Source of the DNA: Variovorax jilinensis
GTDB taxonomy: Bacteria > Pseudomonadota > Gammaproteobacteria > Burkholderiales > Burkholderiaceae_C
Length of the DNA stretch: 64,000 nt
Direction of reading: 5' to 3'
Assembly: GCF_030316885.1 (NCBI RefSeq)
Contig: NZ_JASZYQ010000002.1
Coordinates: 690,001 to 754,000 of the forward strand
The stretch's first letter is position 1; each line of letters begins with the position of its first letter. The notes below the pieces were generated by a model that made no database searches, was not told the DNA's origin, and was given only the letters and a program-made list of their open reading frames with translations. A program made the translations under genes and the position numbers. Positions 55,882-64,000 of this stretch are shown piece after piece.

Positions 55882-56757
55882 TTAGGCGGATCGATCTTCG
55901 GGCAGGCTGCCTTCGGCGTAGTCGGCCATGGCTTCGCCGAGGCGTACCGGACGTGCCGGCGCCCACGTCGGCTCGAAATGCAGCGCCGGGGCCGGGAACA
56001 GCATCACGACAGTCGAGCCGAGCAGGAAGCGCCCCATCTCCTCGCCCTGCGCGAGCGCGACCTGACGATCGTCGTAGCGCCATTCGCGCACCTCGCCGCC
56101 GCGCGGCGGGTTCACCACACCGTGCCAGACCGTCGCCATGCTGCCGACGATGGTGGCGCCGACCAGCACCAGCACGAAGGGTCCGCGCGCCGACTCGAAG
56201 ACGCAGACCACGCGCTCGTTGCGCGCGAACAGACCCGGAACGCCGCGCGCCGTGGTGGGGTTCACCGAGAACAGGTCGCCCGGCACGTAGATCATGCGCA
56301 GCAGCCGGCCGTCGCAGGGCATGTGGATGCGGTGATAGTCCTTCGGGCTCAGGTAGAGCGTCGCGAAGCTGCCATGTGCAAACTGCGCGGCCAGCGCGGC
56401 GTCGCCGCCGACCAGCGCGGTGGTCGAGTAGCTGTGGCCCTTGGCCTGGAAGATCTGGTCGCCTTCGATGGCGCCGAACTGGCTGATCGCGCCGTCGACC
56501 GGCGAGATCAGGTCGGCGGGCGCCAGTGGCCGGGCGCCGGGCTTGAGGGCACGCGTGAAGAAGGCGTTGAAGCTCGCATAGCTCGCGATGTCGCTGTCCA
56601 GCGCCTCGCCCATGTCGACGCCGTACTTGGCGACGAAGCGGCGGATGATCCAGGTCGTGACCGCGCCGCGCTCCTTGCCCGCGACCCAGCCGGCGAATGT
56701 GGTCAGCGCCTGCTTGGGGAACAGGTATTGCGGCAGGACGGGCAGGCGATCGGACAA
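55882..56757 (-). CDS. psd: phosphatidylserine decarboxylase
   Basis: A 291-residue membrane-associated proenzyme that makes phosphatidylethanolamine. The self-cleavage site is LGST (in RFLLGSTVVMLFP), where the serine becomes the pyruvoyl cofactor of the alpha chain. 'YLSPKDYHRIHMPCDG' holds the conserved catalytic histidine and SPVDGAIS the acidic residue of the triad. Length matches E. coli-type Psd. Monocistronic as far as can be seen. Confidence 0.95.
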   Translation of the reverse strand: MSDRLPVLPQYLFPKQALTTFAGWVAGKERGAVTTWIIRRFVAKYGVDMGEALDSDIASYASFNAFFTRALKPGARPLAPADLISPVDGAISQFGAIEGDQIFQAKGHSYSTTALVGGDAALAAQFAHGSFATLYLSPKDYHRIHMPCDGRLLRMIYVPGDLFSVNPTTARGVPGLFARNERVVCVFESARGPFVLVLVGATIVGSMATVWHGVVNPPRGGEVREWRYDDRQVALAQGEEMGRFLLGSTVVMLFPAPALHFEPTWAPARPVRLGEAMADYAEGSLPEDRSA

Positions 56758-56838
56758 AGGCAGGCTTCCGGGGAAAAGGGGCAGGCGATTCTATCGATCG
56801 CATGCAGGCCGGCTTGTAGGACGAACAGGCCGGCGTGC

Positions 56839-56887
56839 CGCCCCCTCGGGGGGCAGCGACCCACACGCAGTGGGGGCGTGGGGGCCA
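56839..56887 (-). repeat. dispersed GC-rich repeat, copy D
   Basis: Its minus strand contains the 33-base block identical to copy A (7919-7951): CCCCCACTGCGTGTGGG then TCGCTGCCCCCCGAGG. It lies in the gap between psd and the Bug-receptor gene, whose stop codon begins two bases after it. Confidence 0.88.
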
Positions 56888-56888
56888 G

Positions 56889-57902
56889 TTATTCAGGCTT
56901 GATGTTGGCCGCCTTGATCACCTGCGCCCACTTCTCGACCTCCGCCTTCTGGAAGGCCGCGATCTGCGCGGTCGTCATGTCGGCCGGCTCCATGCCGAAG
57001 CCCTTGAGCTTGTCCTGCATCTCGGGCTCGGCGAGGATCTTGCGGATGTCGCCGTGCAGCCGATCGACGATCGGCGCCGGGGTGGCGGCCGGCACGAAGA
57101 TGGCCTGCCACGACAGCACGGAGTAGTCGTCGAGGCCCTTGATGCCCGATTCGGCCACGGTCGGCACGTCGGGCATGGAGGCCAGGCGCTTGGGCGAGGT
57201 GACCGCGATGGCGCGCAGCTTGCCGCTCTGGATGTGAGGGGCCGCCACCACGGTGGTGTCGAACATCATGTCGACCTGGCCGCCGATCACGTCCTGGATC
57301 GCCGGGCCGCTGCCCTTGTACGGCACGTGGTTGAACTTCACGCCCGACTTGTAGGCCAGCAGTTCCAGCGACAGGTGCTGCGAGGTGCCGATGCCGGCCG
57401 AAGCCGACGACAGGCCGCCCGGCTTGGCCCGGCTGGCCTCGACCACGTCCTTGAGCGTCTTGTAGGGGCTGGCTGCGGGCACCACCAGCACCGTCGGGTT
57501 GGTGCCGATCAGCGTCACGGGCGCGAAGGATTTGATCGGGTCGTAGCCGATCTTGGGGTACAGGCTCACGTTGATCGCGTGCGAGCTCACCGTGCCGCCG
57601 AGCAGGGTGTAGCCGTCGGGCGCCGCGCGCGAGGCGATCTCAGAGCCCACGCTGCCGCCTGCGCCGCCCTTGTTGTCGACGACCACGCTGGTGCCCAGCG
57701 TCGCGCCCAGCTTCTGGCCGATGAGGCGGCCCAGCACGTCGGTCGTGCCGCCGGCGGGGAAGGGCACCATGTAGGTGATGGCCTTGCCGGTGGGCCAGGT
57801 GCCCTGCGCAAAGGCGGGCAGGCCGGCGAGGCCGCCGGCCAGCGTGGCGCCGGCGGCGATCGCGCCGAAGGCTGCGGATCGGATCAGGGTGCGTCTTTGC
57901 AT
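56889..57902 (-). CDS. Bug-family tripartite tricarboxylate transporter substrate-binding protein
   Basis: A 337-residue periplasmic receptor. A signal peptide (about 1-33, with RR near the start) is followed by the Bug signature 'ITYMVPFPAGGTTDVLGR' and 'VDNKGGAGGSVGSEIASRAAPDGYTLL'. Bug proteins bind carboxylic acids; no TctA/TctB membrane genes lie nearby, so it may be an orphan receptor or a sensor. It is co-oriented with the lactonase and garD cluster, 41 bases from the lactonase. Confidence 0.92.
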   Translation of the reverse strand: MQRRTLIRSAAFGAIAAGATLAGGLAGLPAFAQGTWPTGKAITYMVPFPAGGTTDVLGRLIGQKLGATLGTSVVVDNKGGAGGSVGSEIASRAAPDGYTLLGGTVSSHAINVSLYPKIGYDPIKSFAPVTLIGTNPTVLVVPAASPYKTLKDVVEASRAKPGGLSSASAGIGTSQHLSLELLAYKSGVKFNHVPYKGSGPAIQDVIGGQVDMMFDTTVVAAPHIQSGKLRAIAVTSPKRLASMPDVPTVAESGIKGLDDYSVLSWQAIFVPAATPAPIVDRLHGDIRKILAEPEMQDKLKGFGMEPADMTTAQIAAFQKAEVEKWAQVIKAANIKPE

Positions 57903-57943
57903 GTTGCTTGTCTCCTTGGGAATGGGTGGCGGGTTCGGTGTGT

Positions 57944-59047
57944 TCAGGGCAGGTCGACGATCTCGATCCAGTTCGGGTTCTTGCCCACCGCGATGCGTTG
58001 CGGCGCACCCAGCGCGCCGCTGGCCGGATCGATGGCGAAGAGCGCCACGTGATGCGACTCCTGACCGGCCGCGATCAGGAAGCGGCCACTCGGATCGATG
58101 GCAAAGCCGCGCGGCGTCTTCTCGGTCGCGGTCTGGCCCAGCGGCTGCAGCCGGCCGGTGGCGGCGTCGACCTTGAAGGCCGAGATCGTGCTCGACGTGC
58201 GTTCGGTCGCGTACAGGTAGCGGCCATCGGGCGTCAGGTGCAGGTCGGCTGCCCATGGCTTGCCGGTGAAGCCGGCGGGCAGCGTGGTGGTGCTCTGTTC
58301 GAGCGTGAGCGTGCCGCGCGCGGCATCCCAGGCATACACGTGCAGCCCCGCGTCCAGCTCGTTGAGCAGATAGATGCGGCGCTGGCCCTTGTCCCAGACG
58401 AAGTGGCGCGGGCCGCCCTTGGCCGCGGTCTGCGTCAGCGGCGGGTCGTTGGGCGACAGCAGGCCCTTGTCGGCGTCGAAGCGCCACACCGACACCTGGT
58501 CGGCGCCCAGGCTGGTGGCGAGCACGAAGCGGTTGCCGGCATCGGCGTGGATCGCGTGCGCGTTGGGGCCGGTCTGGATCAGCTGCGTCACCGCGCCGGG
58601 CGCGCCGTCCTTGCCGATGGCGTTGACCGAGATCGTGCCGCCGCCGTACGAGGCCGCGAACAGCCAGCGGCCGCTCGCGTCGAGGTCGATGTTGGCCATG
58701 CTGTTGGCCAGGGGCGCCTCGCCCAGCTTCTGCAGCTTGCCGCTGGCCGGATCGATCGTCAGGCTGGTCACGCGGAACGGCTGCGAGCGCAGCGCGGCGT
58801 AGAGCACGCGCTTGTCCGCGCTCACCACCATCGGCATCACCATGCCGCCCACCGGCACCGTCTGCACCGGCTCGAGAGCGCCACGCTGGCGGTCGAGCGA
58901 AAGCACCGAGATGTCCTGGCTGTCGGCATTGGCCACGTACACGTAGGTCGCGGCCGCCGCGGGGGCCGCGACGGCGATCGCGAGCAGGGCGGCCAGGCCC
59001 AGGCGGGCGAGGGAAGCGGGAGCTGAAGTTTTCGAGAAGGGCTTCAT
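57944..59047 (-). CDS. exported lactonase family beta-propeller (6-phosphogluconolactonase-like)
   Basis: A 367-residue seven-bladed propeller of the Pgl/lactonase family with a signal peptide (about 1-32, ending AAAA), so probably periplasmic. Repeated blades such as 'TYVYVANADSQDISVLSLD' and 'GRYLYATERTSSTISAFKVD', and the active-site region GPNAHAIH, are visible. With garD and TRAP genes next to it, hydrolysis of sugar-acid lactones before uptake is a reasonable inference. A cytosolic phosphogluconolactonase role is unlikely given the signal peptide. Confidence 0.85.
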   Translation of the reverse strand: MKPFSKTSAPASLARLGLAALLAIAVAAPAAAATYVYVANADSQDISVLSLDRQRGALEPVQTVPVGGMVMPMVVSADKRVLYAALRSQPFRVTSLTIDPASGKLQKLGEAPLANSMANIDLDASGRWLFAASYGGGTISVNAIGKDGAPGAVTQLIQTGPNAHAIHADAGNRFVLATSLGADQVSVWRFDADKGLLSPNDPPLTQTAAKGGPRHFVWDKGQRRIYLLNELDAGLHVYAWDAARGTLTLEQSTTTLPAGFTGKPWAADLHLTPDGRYLYATERTSSTISAFKVDAATGRLQPLGQTATEKTPRGFAIDPSGRFLIAAGQESHHVALFAIDPASGALGAPQRIAVGKNPNWIEIVDLP

Positions 59048-59099
59048 GTTCGATGTCTCTGGGTTCTTCTTCTGGGGAGCGACGGAAGCGAGCGGGCTC

Positions 59100-59864
59100 C
59101 TAGGGCATGTACTGCCCGCCGTTCACTTCGAGGATCTGCCCGGTCATGTAGCCCGAGAGTGCTTCGGAGGCGAGGAACAGGAAGGCGCCCACGCATTCGT
59201 CGGGCGTGCCGATGCGGCCCATCGGGATCGTGCCGCGGAAGGCCTCGAGCATCTGCGGCGTCGAGAACTGGTCGTGGAAGGGCGTCTGGATCACGCCCGG
59301 CGCCACCGCGTTGACGCGGATCCTGTCGCCCGTCAGCTCCTTGGCCAGCCCGCGCGTGGCGGTGCTGACGAAGCCCTTGGCGCCTGCATACAGATACGCG
59401 CCGGGCCCGCCGCCGTGGCGCGCCGCGACCGAGCTCACGTTGATGATGCTGCCGCCCTGGCCCCTGGTGCGCATCAGTGGCACCACTTCGCGGCAGAAGG
59501 CCAGCACCGAGCGTGCGTTGAGGTGCAGCACCTCGTCGAACAGCTCGTCGCGCAGCTCGCCGATGGGAACGCGCTTGACCAGCCCGCCGGCGTTGTTGAC
59601 CAGCACGTCGATGCTGCCCAGGTGCTGCTGCGTCTCGCGCACCACGCGCGCGATGGCGGCCGTGTCGCGCACGTCGCCCTGAACCGCGAAGGCCGTGCCG
59701 CCATCAGCGGTGATGTCGGCCACCACCTTGGCGGCGGCATCGGCCGAGCTGTTGTAGTGCACGGCCACGCGCATGCCCTGCGCCGCGAAGCCGGCGGCGA
59801 CCGCGGCACCGATGCCGGTGCTCGCGCCGGTCACGAGCGCGGTCTTGTCCTTGAGGTCTTTCAT
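59100..59864 (-). CDS. SDR-family oxidoreductase
   Basis: A 254-residue classical short-chain dehydrogenase. The cofactor motif is TGASTGIG, NNAG is present, the catalytic Ser is in INVSSVAA and the Tyr-Lys pair in YLYAGAKG. NAD versus NADP preference is not clear. It lies 20 bases after garD and before the lactonase, so it likely acts in sugar-acid catabolism. It is not an obvious uronate dehydrogenase, which has a different N-terminal motif. Confidence 0.9.
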   Translation of the reverse strand: MKDLKDKTALVTGASTGIGAAVAAGFAAQGMRVAVHYNSSADAAAKVVADITADGGTAFAVQGDVRDTAAIARVVRETQQHLGSIDVLVNNAGGLVKRVPIGELRDELFDEVLHLNARSVLAFCREVVPLMRTRGQGGSIINVSSVAARHGGGPGAYLYAGAKGFVSTATRGLAKELTGDRIRVNAVAPGVIQTPFHDQFSTPQMLEAFRGTIPMGRIGTPDECVGAFLFLASEALSGYMTGQILEVNGGQYMP

Positions 59865-59884
59865 GATGTCCGGTCCCTTCGTGT

Positions 59885-61471
59885 TCACGTCACCGGCGCC
59901 GGATTGAACAGCACCAGTGCGTTGTGCAGCTTCCATTGCTCGGCCCAGGTCTTCTTCCGGCCGCTCGCGACTTCGAGCATCAGCCTGAACAGCTCCCAGC
60001 CCACGTCCTCGATGGTGGCGTCGCCATCGGCGATGCGGCCGGCGTTGACGTCCATCAGGTCGTGCCAGCGGCGCGCCAGGTCGCTGCGCGTCGCCACCTT
60101 GATCACCGGCACCTCGGCCAGCCCGTAGGGCGTGCCGCGGCCGGTGGTGAACACGTGCAGGTTGATGCCCGCGGCCAGCTGCAGCGTGCCGCAGATGAAG
60201 TCGCTGGCCGGCGTCGCGGCATAGATCAGGCCCTTCTGGCGGGCCTTCTCGCCCGGCGAGATCACGCCCGAGATCGGCGCGCTGCCGCTCTTGACGATCG
60301 AGCCCATGGCCTTCTCGACGATGTTCGACAGGCCGCCCTTCTTGTTGCCGGGGGTGGTGTTGGCACTGCGGTCGACGCGGCCCTTGTCGAGGTAGGCGTC
60401 GTACCAGGCCATCTCGCGGATCATGGCTTCCGCCACCTCGGGCGTGGTGGCGCGCGAGGTCAGCTGGTCGATGCCGTCGCGCACCTCGGTCACCTCCGAG
60501 AACATCACGGTGGCGCCGGCGCGCACCAGCAGGTCGGTGCAGAAGCCCACCGCCGGATTGGCCGTGACGCCCGAGAAGGCGTCGCTGCCGCCGCACTGCA
60601 CGCCCACGACCAGTTCGCTCGCGGGCACGGTCTCGCGCCGGCGCGCGTCGAGGCGCTCCAGATGCTCCTCGGCCTGGCGCAGGATGGAATCGACCATCGA
60701 CATGAAGCCGACGTGGGCCTCGTCCTGCAGGCAGACCACGTCGAGCTTGGCGTCGGCGCTGTCGCCGACGTCGGCCACGTTGCGCTCGTCGATCAGCGGG
60801 ATGGTGCCGGGCGGCATCAGGCGCTCGGGCTGCAGCTTCTCGCAGCCCAGGCTCACCACCATCACCTCGCCGCCGAAGTTCGGATTGAGGCTGATGTTGC
60901 GCAGCGTTCGGATCGGGATGATGGCGTCGGGCGCGTCGATCGCCACGCCGCAGCCGTAGCTGTGCTCGAGCGCGACCACGTCGTCGACGTTGGGGTACTT
61001 GGGCAGCAGCTCGGCCTTGATGCGCTTGACCGCGAAGTCGGTCACGCCGGCCACGCACTGCACGGTCTGGGTGATCGCGAGGATGTTGCGCGAGCCGACC
61101 GAGCCGTCCGGATTGCGGTAGCCCTCGAAGGTGTAGCCCTCCAGCGGCGGCATCGCGGGCGGCTTGACCGTGGCGATCGGCAGGCCGACGAGCTCGCGCG
61201 CGGCCGGCATCCGCAGCAGCCGCTCGTGCACCCAGCTGCCGGCCGGAATGGCCTTCAGCGCATAGCCGATCACGACGTCGTAGCGGCGCACCTCGCCACC
61301 CTCCGGGATGTCGACCAGCGCCACCTTGTGGGCCTGCGGCACCTTGTCGCGCAGCCTGAGGCCGGACGGAAACTCCGTGCCGGCCGCAAGCCCTCCGTCG
61401 TTGGCCACGATCGCGACGTTGTCGTTCGCGTGCATGCGGATGGTGAGCGGCGGCTTGGCGGCTTCTGTCAT
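59885..61471 (-). CDS. garD: galactarate dehydratase
   Basis: A 528-residue enzyme that dehydrates galactarate to 5-keto-4-deoxy-glucarate. It closely follows E. coli GarD as I remember it along its whole length: N-terminal SAF-like domain ([16 protein letters not shown]), then [34 protein letters not shown], '[17 protein letters not shown]', [13 protein letters not shown] and the end LFNPAPVT. Conserved cysteines and histidines bind iron. Altronate dehydratase (UxaA) is the nearest alternative but is shorter. It precedes the SDR gene and follows the TRAP permease genes. Confidence 0.93.
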   Translation of the reverse strand: MTEAAKPPLTIRMHANDNVAIVANDGGLAAGTEFPSGLRLRDKVPQAHKVALVDIPEGGEVRRYDVVIGYALKAIPAGSWVHERLLRMPAARELVGLPIATVKPPAMPPLEGYTFEGYRNPDGSVGSRNILAITQTVQCVAGVTDFAVKRIKAELLPKYPNVDDVVALEHSYGCGVAIDAPDAIIPIRTLRNISLNPNFGGEVMVVSLGCEKLQPERLMPPGTIPLIDERNVADVGDSADAKLDVVCLQDEAHVGFMSMVDSILRQAEEHLERLDARRRETVPASELVVGVQCGGSDAFSGVTANPAVGFCTDLLVRAGATVMFSEVTEVRDGIDQLTSRATTPEVAEAMIREMAWYDAYLDKGRVDRSANTTPGNKKGGLSNIVEKAMGSIVKSGSAPISGVISPGEKARQKGLIYAATPASDFICGTLQLAAGINLHVFTTGRGTPYGLAEVPVIKVATRSDLARRWHDLMDVNAGRIADGDATIEDVGWELFRLMLEVASGRKKTWAEQWKLHNALVLFNPAPVT

Positions 61472-61484
61472 GACGCGCTCCTGC

Positions 61485-62780
61485 CTACTTCACGACCATG
61501 AACAGGCCCGGCAGCCAGGTCGAGAAGGCCGGCACGAAGGTCACGACGCCGAGCGCGAATATCAGCGCGCCGTAGAAGGGCCAGATGGTCTTCATCACGG
61601 TGCCGACCGAGACGCCCCCGATCGCGCAGCCGACGAACTGCGTGGTTCCCACGGGCGGCGTGTTGAGGCCGAGCGCGCAGTTGATCAGCATCACGACGCC
61701 GAACTGGACCGAGGTCATGCCGTATTGTTGCGCGATCGGCAGGAAGATCGGCGTGCACAGCAGGATGGTGGCCGCCATGTCCAGGAAGGTGCCCAGCACG
61801 AACAGGATGATGTTGATCAGCAGGAAGATCATCCACGGCGTGGTCGTGATCTGCGACAGCATCTGGCCCGTGAGCTCGGCCACGCCGTAGAGGCTGATCA
61901 GGTAGCCGAAGGTGCTCGAGATGCCGATCAGCAGCAGGATCACGCCGGTCGTGCGAACCGCCTTGGAGGCCGCCTTCACGAAGTGGTCCCACTTGAGCGA
62001 GCGGTAGACCAGGATCGTGAGCGCCAGCGCATACAGCACCGCCACCGCGGCCGATTCGGTCGCGGTGAAGACGCCCGACAGGATGCCGCCGAGGATCAGC
62101 ACGACGATGAACAGCCCCGGCAGCGCGGCCGCGAAGGAGCGCGCCACGATGTGCCAGCCCGGGAAGGTGCCCGCGGGATAGCCGCGCTTGACCGCCACCA
62201 GGTAGGCCGCGGCCAGGTTGCTGAGCGTGAGCACCACCGCCGGCAGCAGCGCCGCGAGGATCAGCGCCGCGATCGACACCTTGCCGCCCGCCGCGAGCGA
62301 ATAGATGATCAGGTTGTGGCTGGTCGGCATCAGCGCGCCGACCAGGGCCGCGTGGGTCGTCACGTTGACTGCGTAGTCCGCGTGATAGCCCTCCTTCTTC
62401 ATCATCGGGATCATCACGGCGCCCATGGCCGAGACGTCCGCCACGGGCGAGCCCGAGACGCCGCCGAACAGCGTGCAGGCCACCACGTTCGACATGCCGA
62501 GGCCGCCGCGCACGTGGCCCACCAGGTTGCGTGCGAAGTCGACGATGCGGTCGGCGATGCCGCCGTACAGCATCAGCTCGCCCGCGAAGATGAAGAACGG
62601 GATCGCGAGGAACGAGAAGATGCCCATGCCCGAGGTCATCTGCTGGAAGCCGACTTCCAGTGGCAGGCCTTCGTAGAGCAGGGTGGACAGCGCCGACAGC
62701 CCGATCGAGAACGCGACCGGCACCCCCAGCAGCAGGAACACCGTGAAAGAAATGGAAAGAATCAGCAGGGGTACGGTCAT
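61485..62780 (-). CDS. dctM: TRAP transporter large permease (DctM)
   Basis: A 431-residue inner-membrane protein with about twelve hydrophobic helices that forms the transport pore of a sodium-driven TRAP carrier. Signature segments are '[16 protein letters not shown]', '[21 protein letters not shown]' and '[17 protein letters not shown]'. Its ATG shares one base with the stop of the small-permease gene (TGATG), so the two are coupled. garD begins 13 bases downstream. Confidence 0.95.
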   Translation of the reverse strand: MTVPLLILSISFTVFLLLGVPVAFSIGLSALSTLLYEGLPLEVGFQQMTSGMGIFSFLAIPFFIFAGELMLYGGIADRIVDFARNLVGHVRGGLGMSNVVACTLFGGVSGSPVADVSAMGAVMIPMMKKEGYHADYAVNVTTHAALVGALMPTSHNLIIYSLAAGGKVSIAALILAALLPAVVLTLSNLAAAYLVAVKRGYPAGTFPGWHIVARSFAAALPGLFIVVLILGGILSGVFTATESAAVAVLYALALTILVYRSLKWDHFVKAASKAVRTTGVILLLIGISSTFGYLISLYGVAELTGQMLSQITTTPWMIFLLINIILFVLGTFLDMAATILLCTPIFLPIAQQYGMTSVQFGVVMLINCALGLNTPPVGTTQFVGCAIGGVSVGTVMKTIWPFYGALIFALGVVTFVPAFSTWLPGLFMVVK

Positions 62781-63271
62781 CACTGGCCCCACGCAGGTTC
62801 GACTTCGCGGCCACGGGCCAGCGCGATGATGTGCTCGATCGAGAACATCACGATGAGCACGCCCGACACAGCGGCCGGCACGTATTTCCAGCCTTCCGAG
62901 ATCCACAGCGTGGGCAGGCGGTAGTCCCAGACCGATTCGGCCAGGGAGGCGCAGTTCCACGCCATCGCGGCGCCGAACAGCAGGATCAGGAAATGGATCA
63001 GGTATTCCATCTTGAGGCGCAGCCAGTCAGGTGCCAGCACGAGGAAGGACTCGAGACCGATGTGGCCCGCATCGCGCACGCCGACCGCGACGCCGAGCAT
63101 CGTGACGTAGAGCACCAGAAGCAGCGCCAGGCTCTCGGCCCAGGTCGGGGTGTTGTTGAGGACGTAGCGGCCGAACACCTGCCAGCTCACGGCCGCGACC
63201 ACCGCGACCAGACCGAAGATGCCCAGCCACATGCAGGCGCGAGCCAGCCGGCGGCAGATATTGGTGTACAT
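62780..63271 (-). CDS. dctQ: TRAP transporter small permease (DctQ)
   Basis: A 163-residue membrane protein with four helices (about 12-33, 50-68, 87-107 and 125-145), typical of DctQ. 'VSWQVFGRYVLNNTPTWAESLALLLVLYVTM' is the family hallmark region (residues 27-57). It assists DctM in docking the periplasmic receptor. It lies about 70 bases after the receptor gene, an arrangement that usually lets the receptor be made in excess. Confidence 0.94.
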   Translation of the reverse strand: MYTNICRRLARACMWLGIFGLVAVVAAVSWQVFGRYVLNNTPTWAESLALLLVLYVTMLGVAVGVRDAGHIGLESFLVLAPDWLRLKMEYLIHFLILLFGAAMAWNCASLAESVWDYRLPTLWISEGWKYVPAAVSGVLIVMFSIEHIIALARGREVEPAWGQ

Positions 63272-63341
63272 GTCTTGCGTTTCCAGGGGCTCGGCCGCGA
63301 CGCGCGCCCGGGCGCGTCGCGGTCCGAGCCCCGGCGGAGAG

Positions 63342-64000
63342 TTACTTGGTTTCCTGCACCCGCTTGACCAGGTCCTTCAGCTTGGGGTCGACGATGAACT
63401 TGTCGTAGACCGGCTTCATCGCGGCCTGGAACGGGGCCTTGTCGATATCGATGATCTCGGCGCCGCCGGCCTTCACGGTGGCGAGCGACTTCACCTCGCG
63501 CTCGGCCCACTGCTTGCGCATGAAGGGCACCGATTCCTTGGCGGCCTGGCGCAGCCAGCCCTGCTCCTGCGGCGTCAGCTTGTCCCACGCGCGCTTGGAG
63601 AACAGCAGCATCTCGGGGGCCATCGAGTGCTCGGTCTTGGTGTAGTACTTGGCGACCTCGAAGGCGCGCGAGCTCTCGTAGGTGGGGTAGTTGTTCTCGG
63701 CCGCGTCGATCAGGCCGGTCTTCAGGCCGGTGTAGACCTCGCCCATGGGCATCGGCGTGGCGTTGGCGCCCATCGCCTCGAGCATCGCGACCCACAGGTC
63801 GGACTGCTGCACGCGGACCTTCTGGCCCTTCATGTCGGCAAAGCTGCGCACCGGCTTCTTGGCCGTGAACATCGAGCGTGCGCCGCTGTCGTAGTAGGCC
63901 AGGCCGATGAAGCCCTGCTTCTCGCAGGATTTCAGGATCTCCTCGCCGATCGGGCCGTCCAGCACCTTGTGCAGGTGGTCCACCGAGCGGAACAGGAAGG
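63342..64000 (-). CDS. dctP: TRAP transporter substrate-binding protein (DctP), 5' end outside the window
   Basis: The last ~219 residues of a periplasmic DctP-type receptor. '[46 protein letters not shown]' is the usual binding-site stretch; the arginine of VRVQQS should grip the substrate carboxylate. '[19 protein letters not shown]' follows. The signal peptide and start lie right of position 64000. With garD it suggests a hexuronate or hexarate ligand, which is inference. Confidence 0.92.
   Translation of the reverse strand, partial: FLFRSVDHLHKVLDGPIGEEILKSCEKQGFIGLAYYDSGARSMFTAKKPVRSFADMKGQKVRVQQSDLWVAMLEAMGANATPMPMGEVYTGLKTGLIDAAENNYPTYESSRAFEVAKYYTKTEHSMAPEMLLFSKRAWDKLTPQEQGWLRQAAKESVPFMRKQWAEREVKSLATVKAGGAEIIDIDKAPFQAAMKPVYDKFIVDPKLKDLVKRVQETK

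Overview
The window looks like a piece of core chromosome from a high-GC betaproteobacterium of the Comamonadaceae, most likely Variovorax or a close relative. The evidence is the gene content and order (ompA-like, ubiG, gph, ssrA; glnA followed by ntrB and ntrC), a cytoplasmic PHA depolymerase with a Cys active site, Bug-type and TRAP solute receptors, and short GC-rich dispersed repeats of a kind I associate with this family. Species assignment is inference. I saw no rRNA or tRNA gene, CRISPR array, prophage, transposase or integrase.

Layout. 1-4.4 kb: an OmpA-like envelope protein, ubiquinone methyltransferase ubiG, a phosphoglycolate phosphatase-like gene, tmRNA, and a PKMT-like methyltransferase. 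4.4-11.6 kb: gamma-glutamyltransferase, an RsuA-type pseudouridine synthase, an exported beta-propeller, a polysaccharide deacetylase whose N-terminus is encoded by a dispersed repeat, a sterol-desaturase-family hydroxylase, an EI24 membrane protein, two chained 20-codon micro-ORFs made by a 59-bp tandem duplication, and a molybdopterin-binding-domain gene. 11.6-16.5 kb: the nitrogen locus glnA, a small secreted protein, ntrB and ntrC, with a sigma-54 promoter and an NtrC-like site before glnA. 16.5-21.2 kb: a lipoprotein, exonuclease III, then a transmembrane Ser/Thr kinase coupled to an OmpA-domain lipoprotein. 21.2-31.9 kb: folA-thyA-FAD oxidase-DUF2069, YihY, thioredoxin, an NAD-binding protein, a hydrolase with metY, a CBS-domain protein, phaZ, a GST and a small dioxygenase-family gene. 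32-45.6 kb: a radical-SAM protein behind a LexA box, a tripartite RND efflux operon, gluconokinase, the glutathione-dependent formaldehyde genes (adhC, fghA), aroQ, an enolase-superfamily gene and tag. 45.6-64 kb is entirely on the minus strand: spoVR-yeaH-prkA, dnaJ-dnaK-grpE, FKBP, an HxlR-like regulator, psd, and a galactarate/hexaric-acid uptake and dehydration cluster whose TRAP receptor runs off the window end.

How it fits together. Sigma-54-type promoters stand before glnA, the GST gene and prkA, and the window also encodes NtrB/NtrC, so a nitrogen-stress response may link distant genes here. The DnaK machine has a near-consensus sigma-32 promoter before grpE. Many genes overlap by exactly 4 bp (ATGA or GTGA), which indicates translationally coupled operons. 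The most unusual local structures are the duplicated micro-ORF linker at 10,698-10,819 and the kinase/OmpA-lipoprotein pair. No clearly new multi-gene defence or mobile system was found. Motif matches were made by eye, without database searches.
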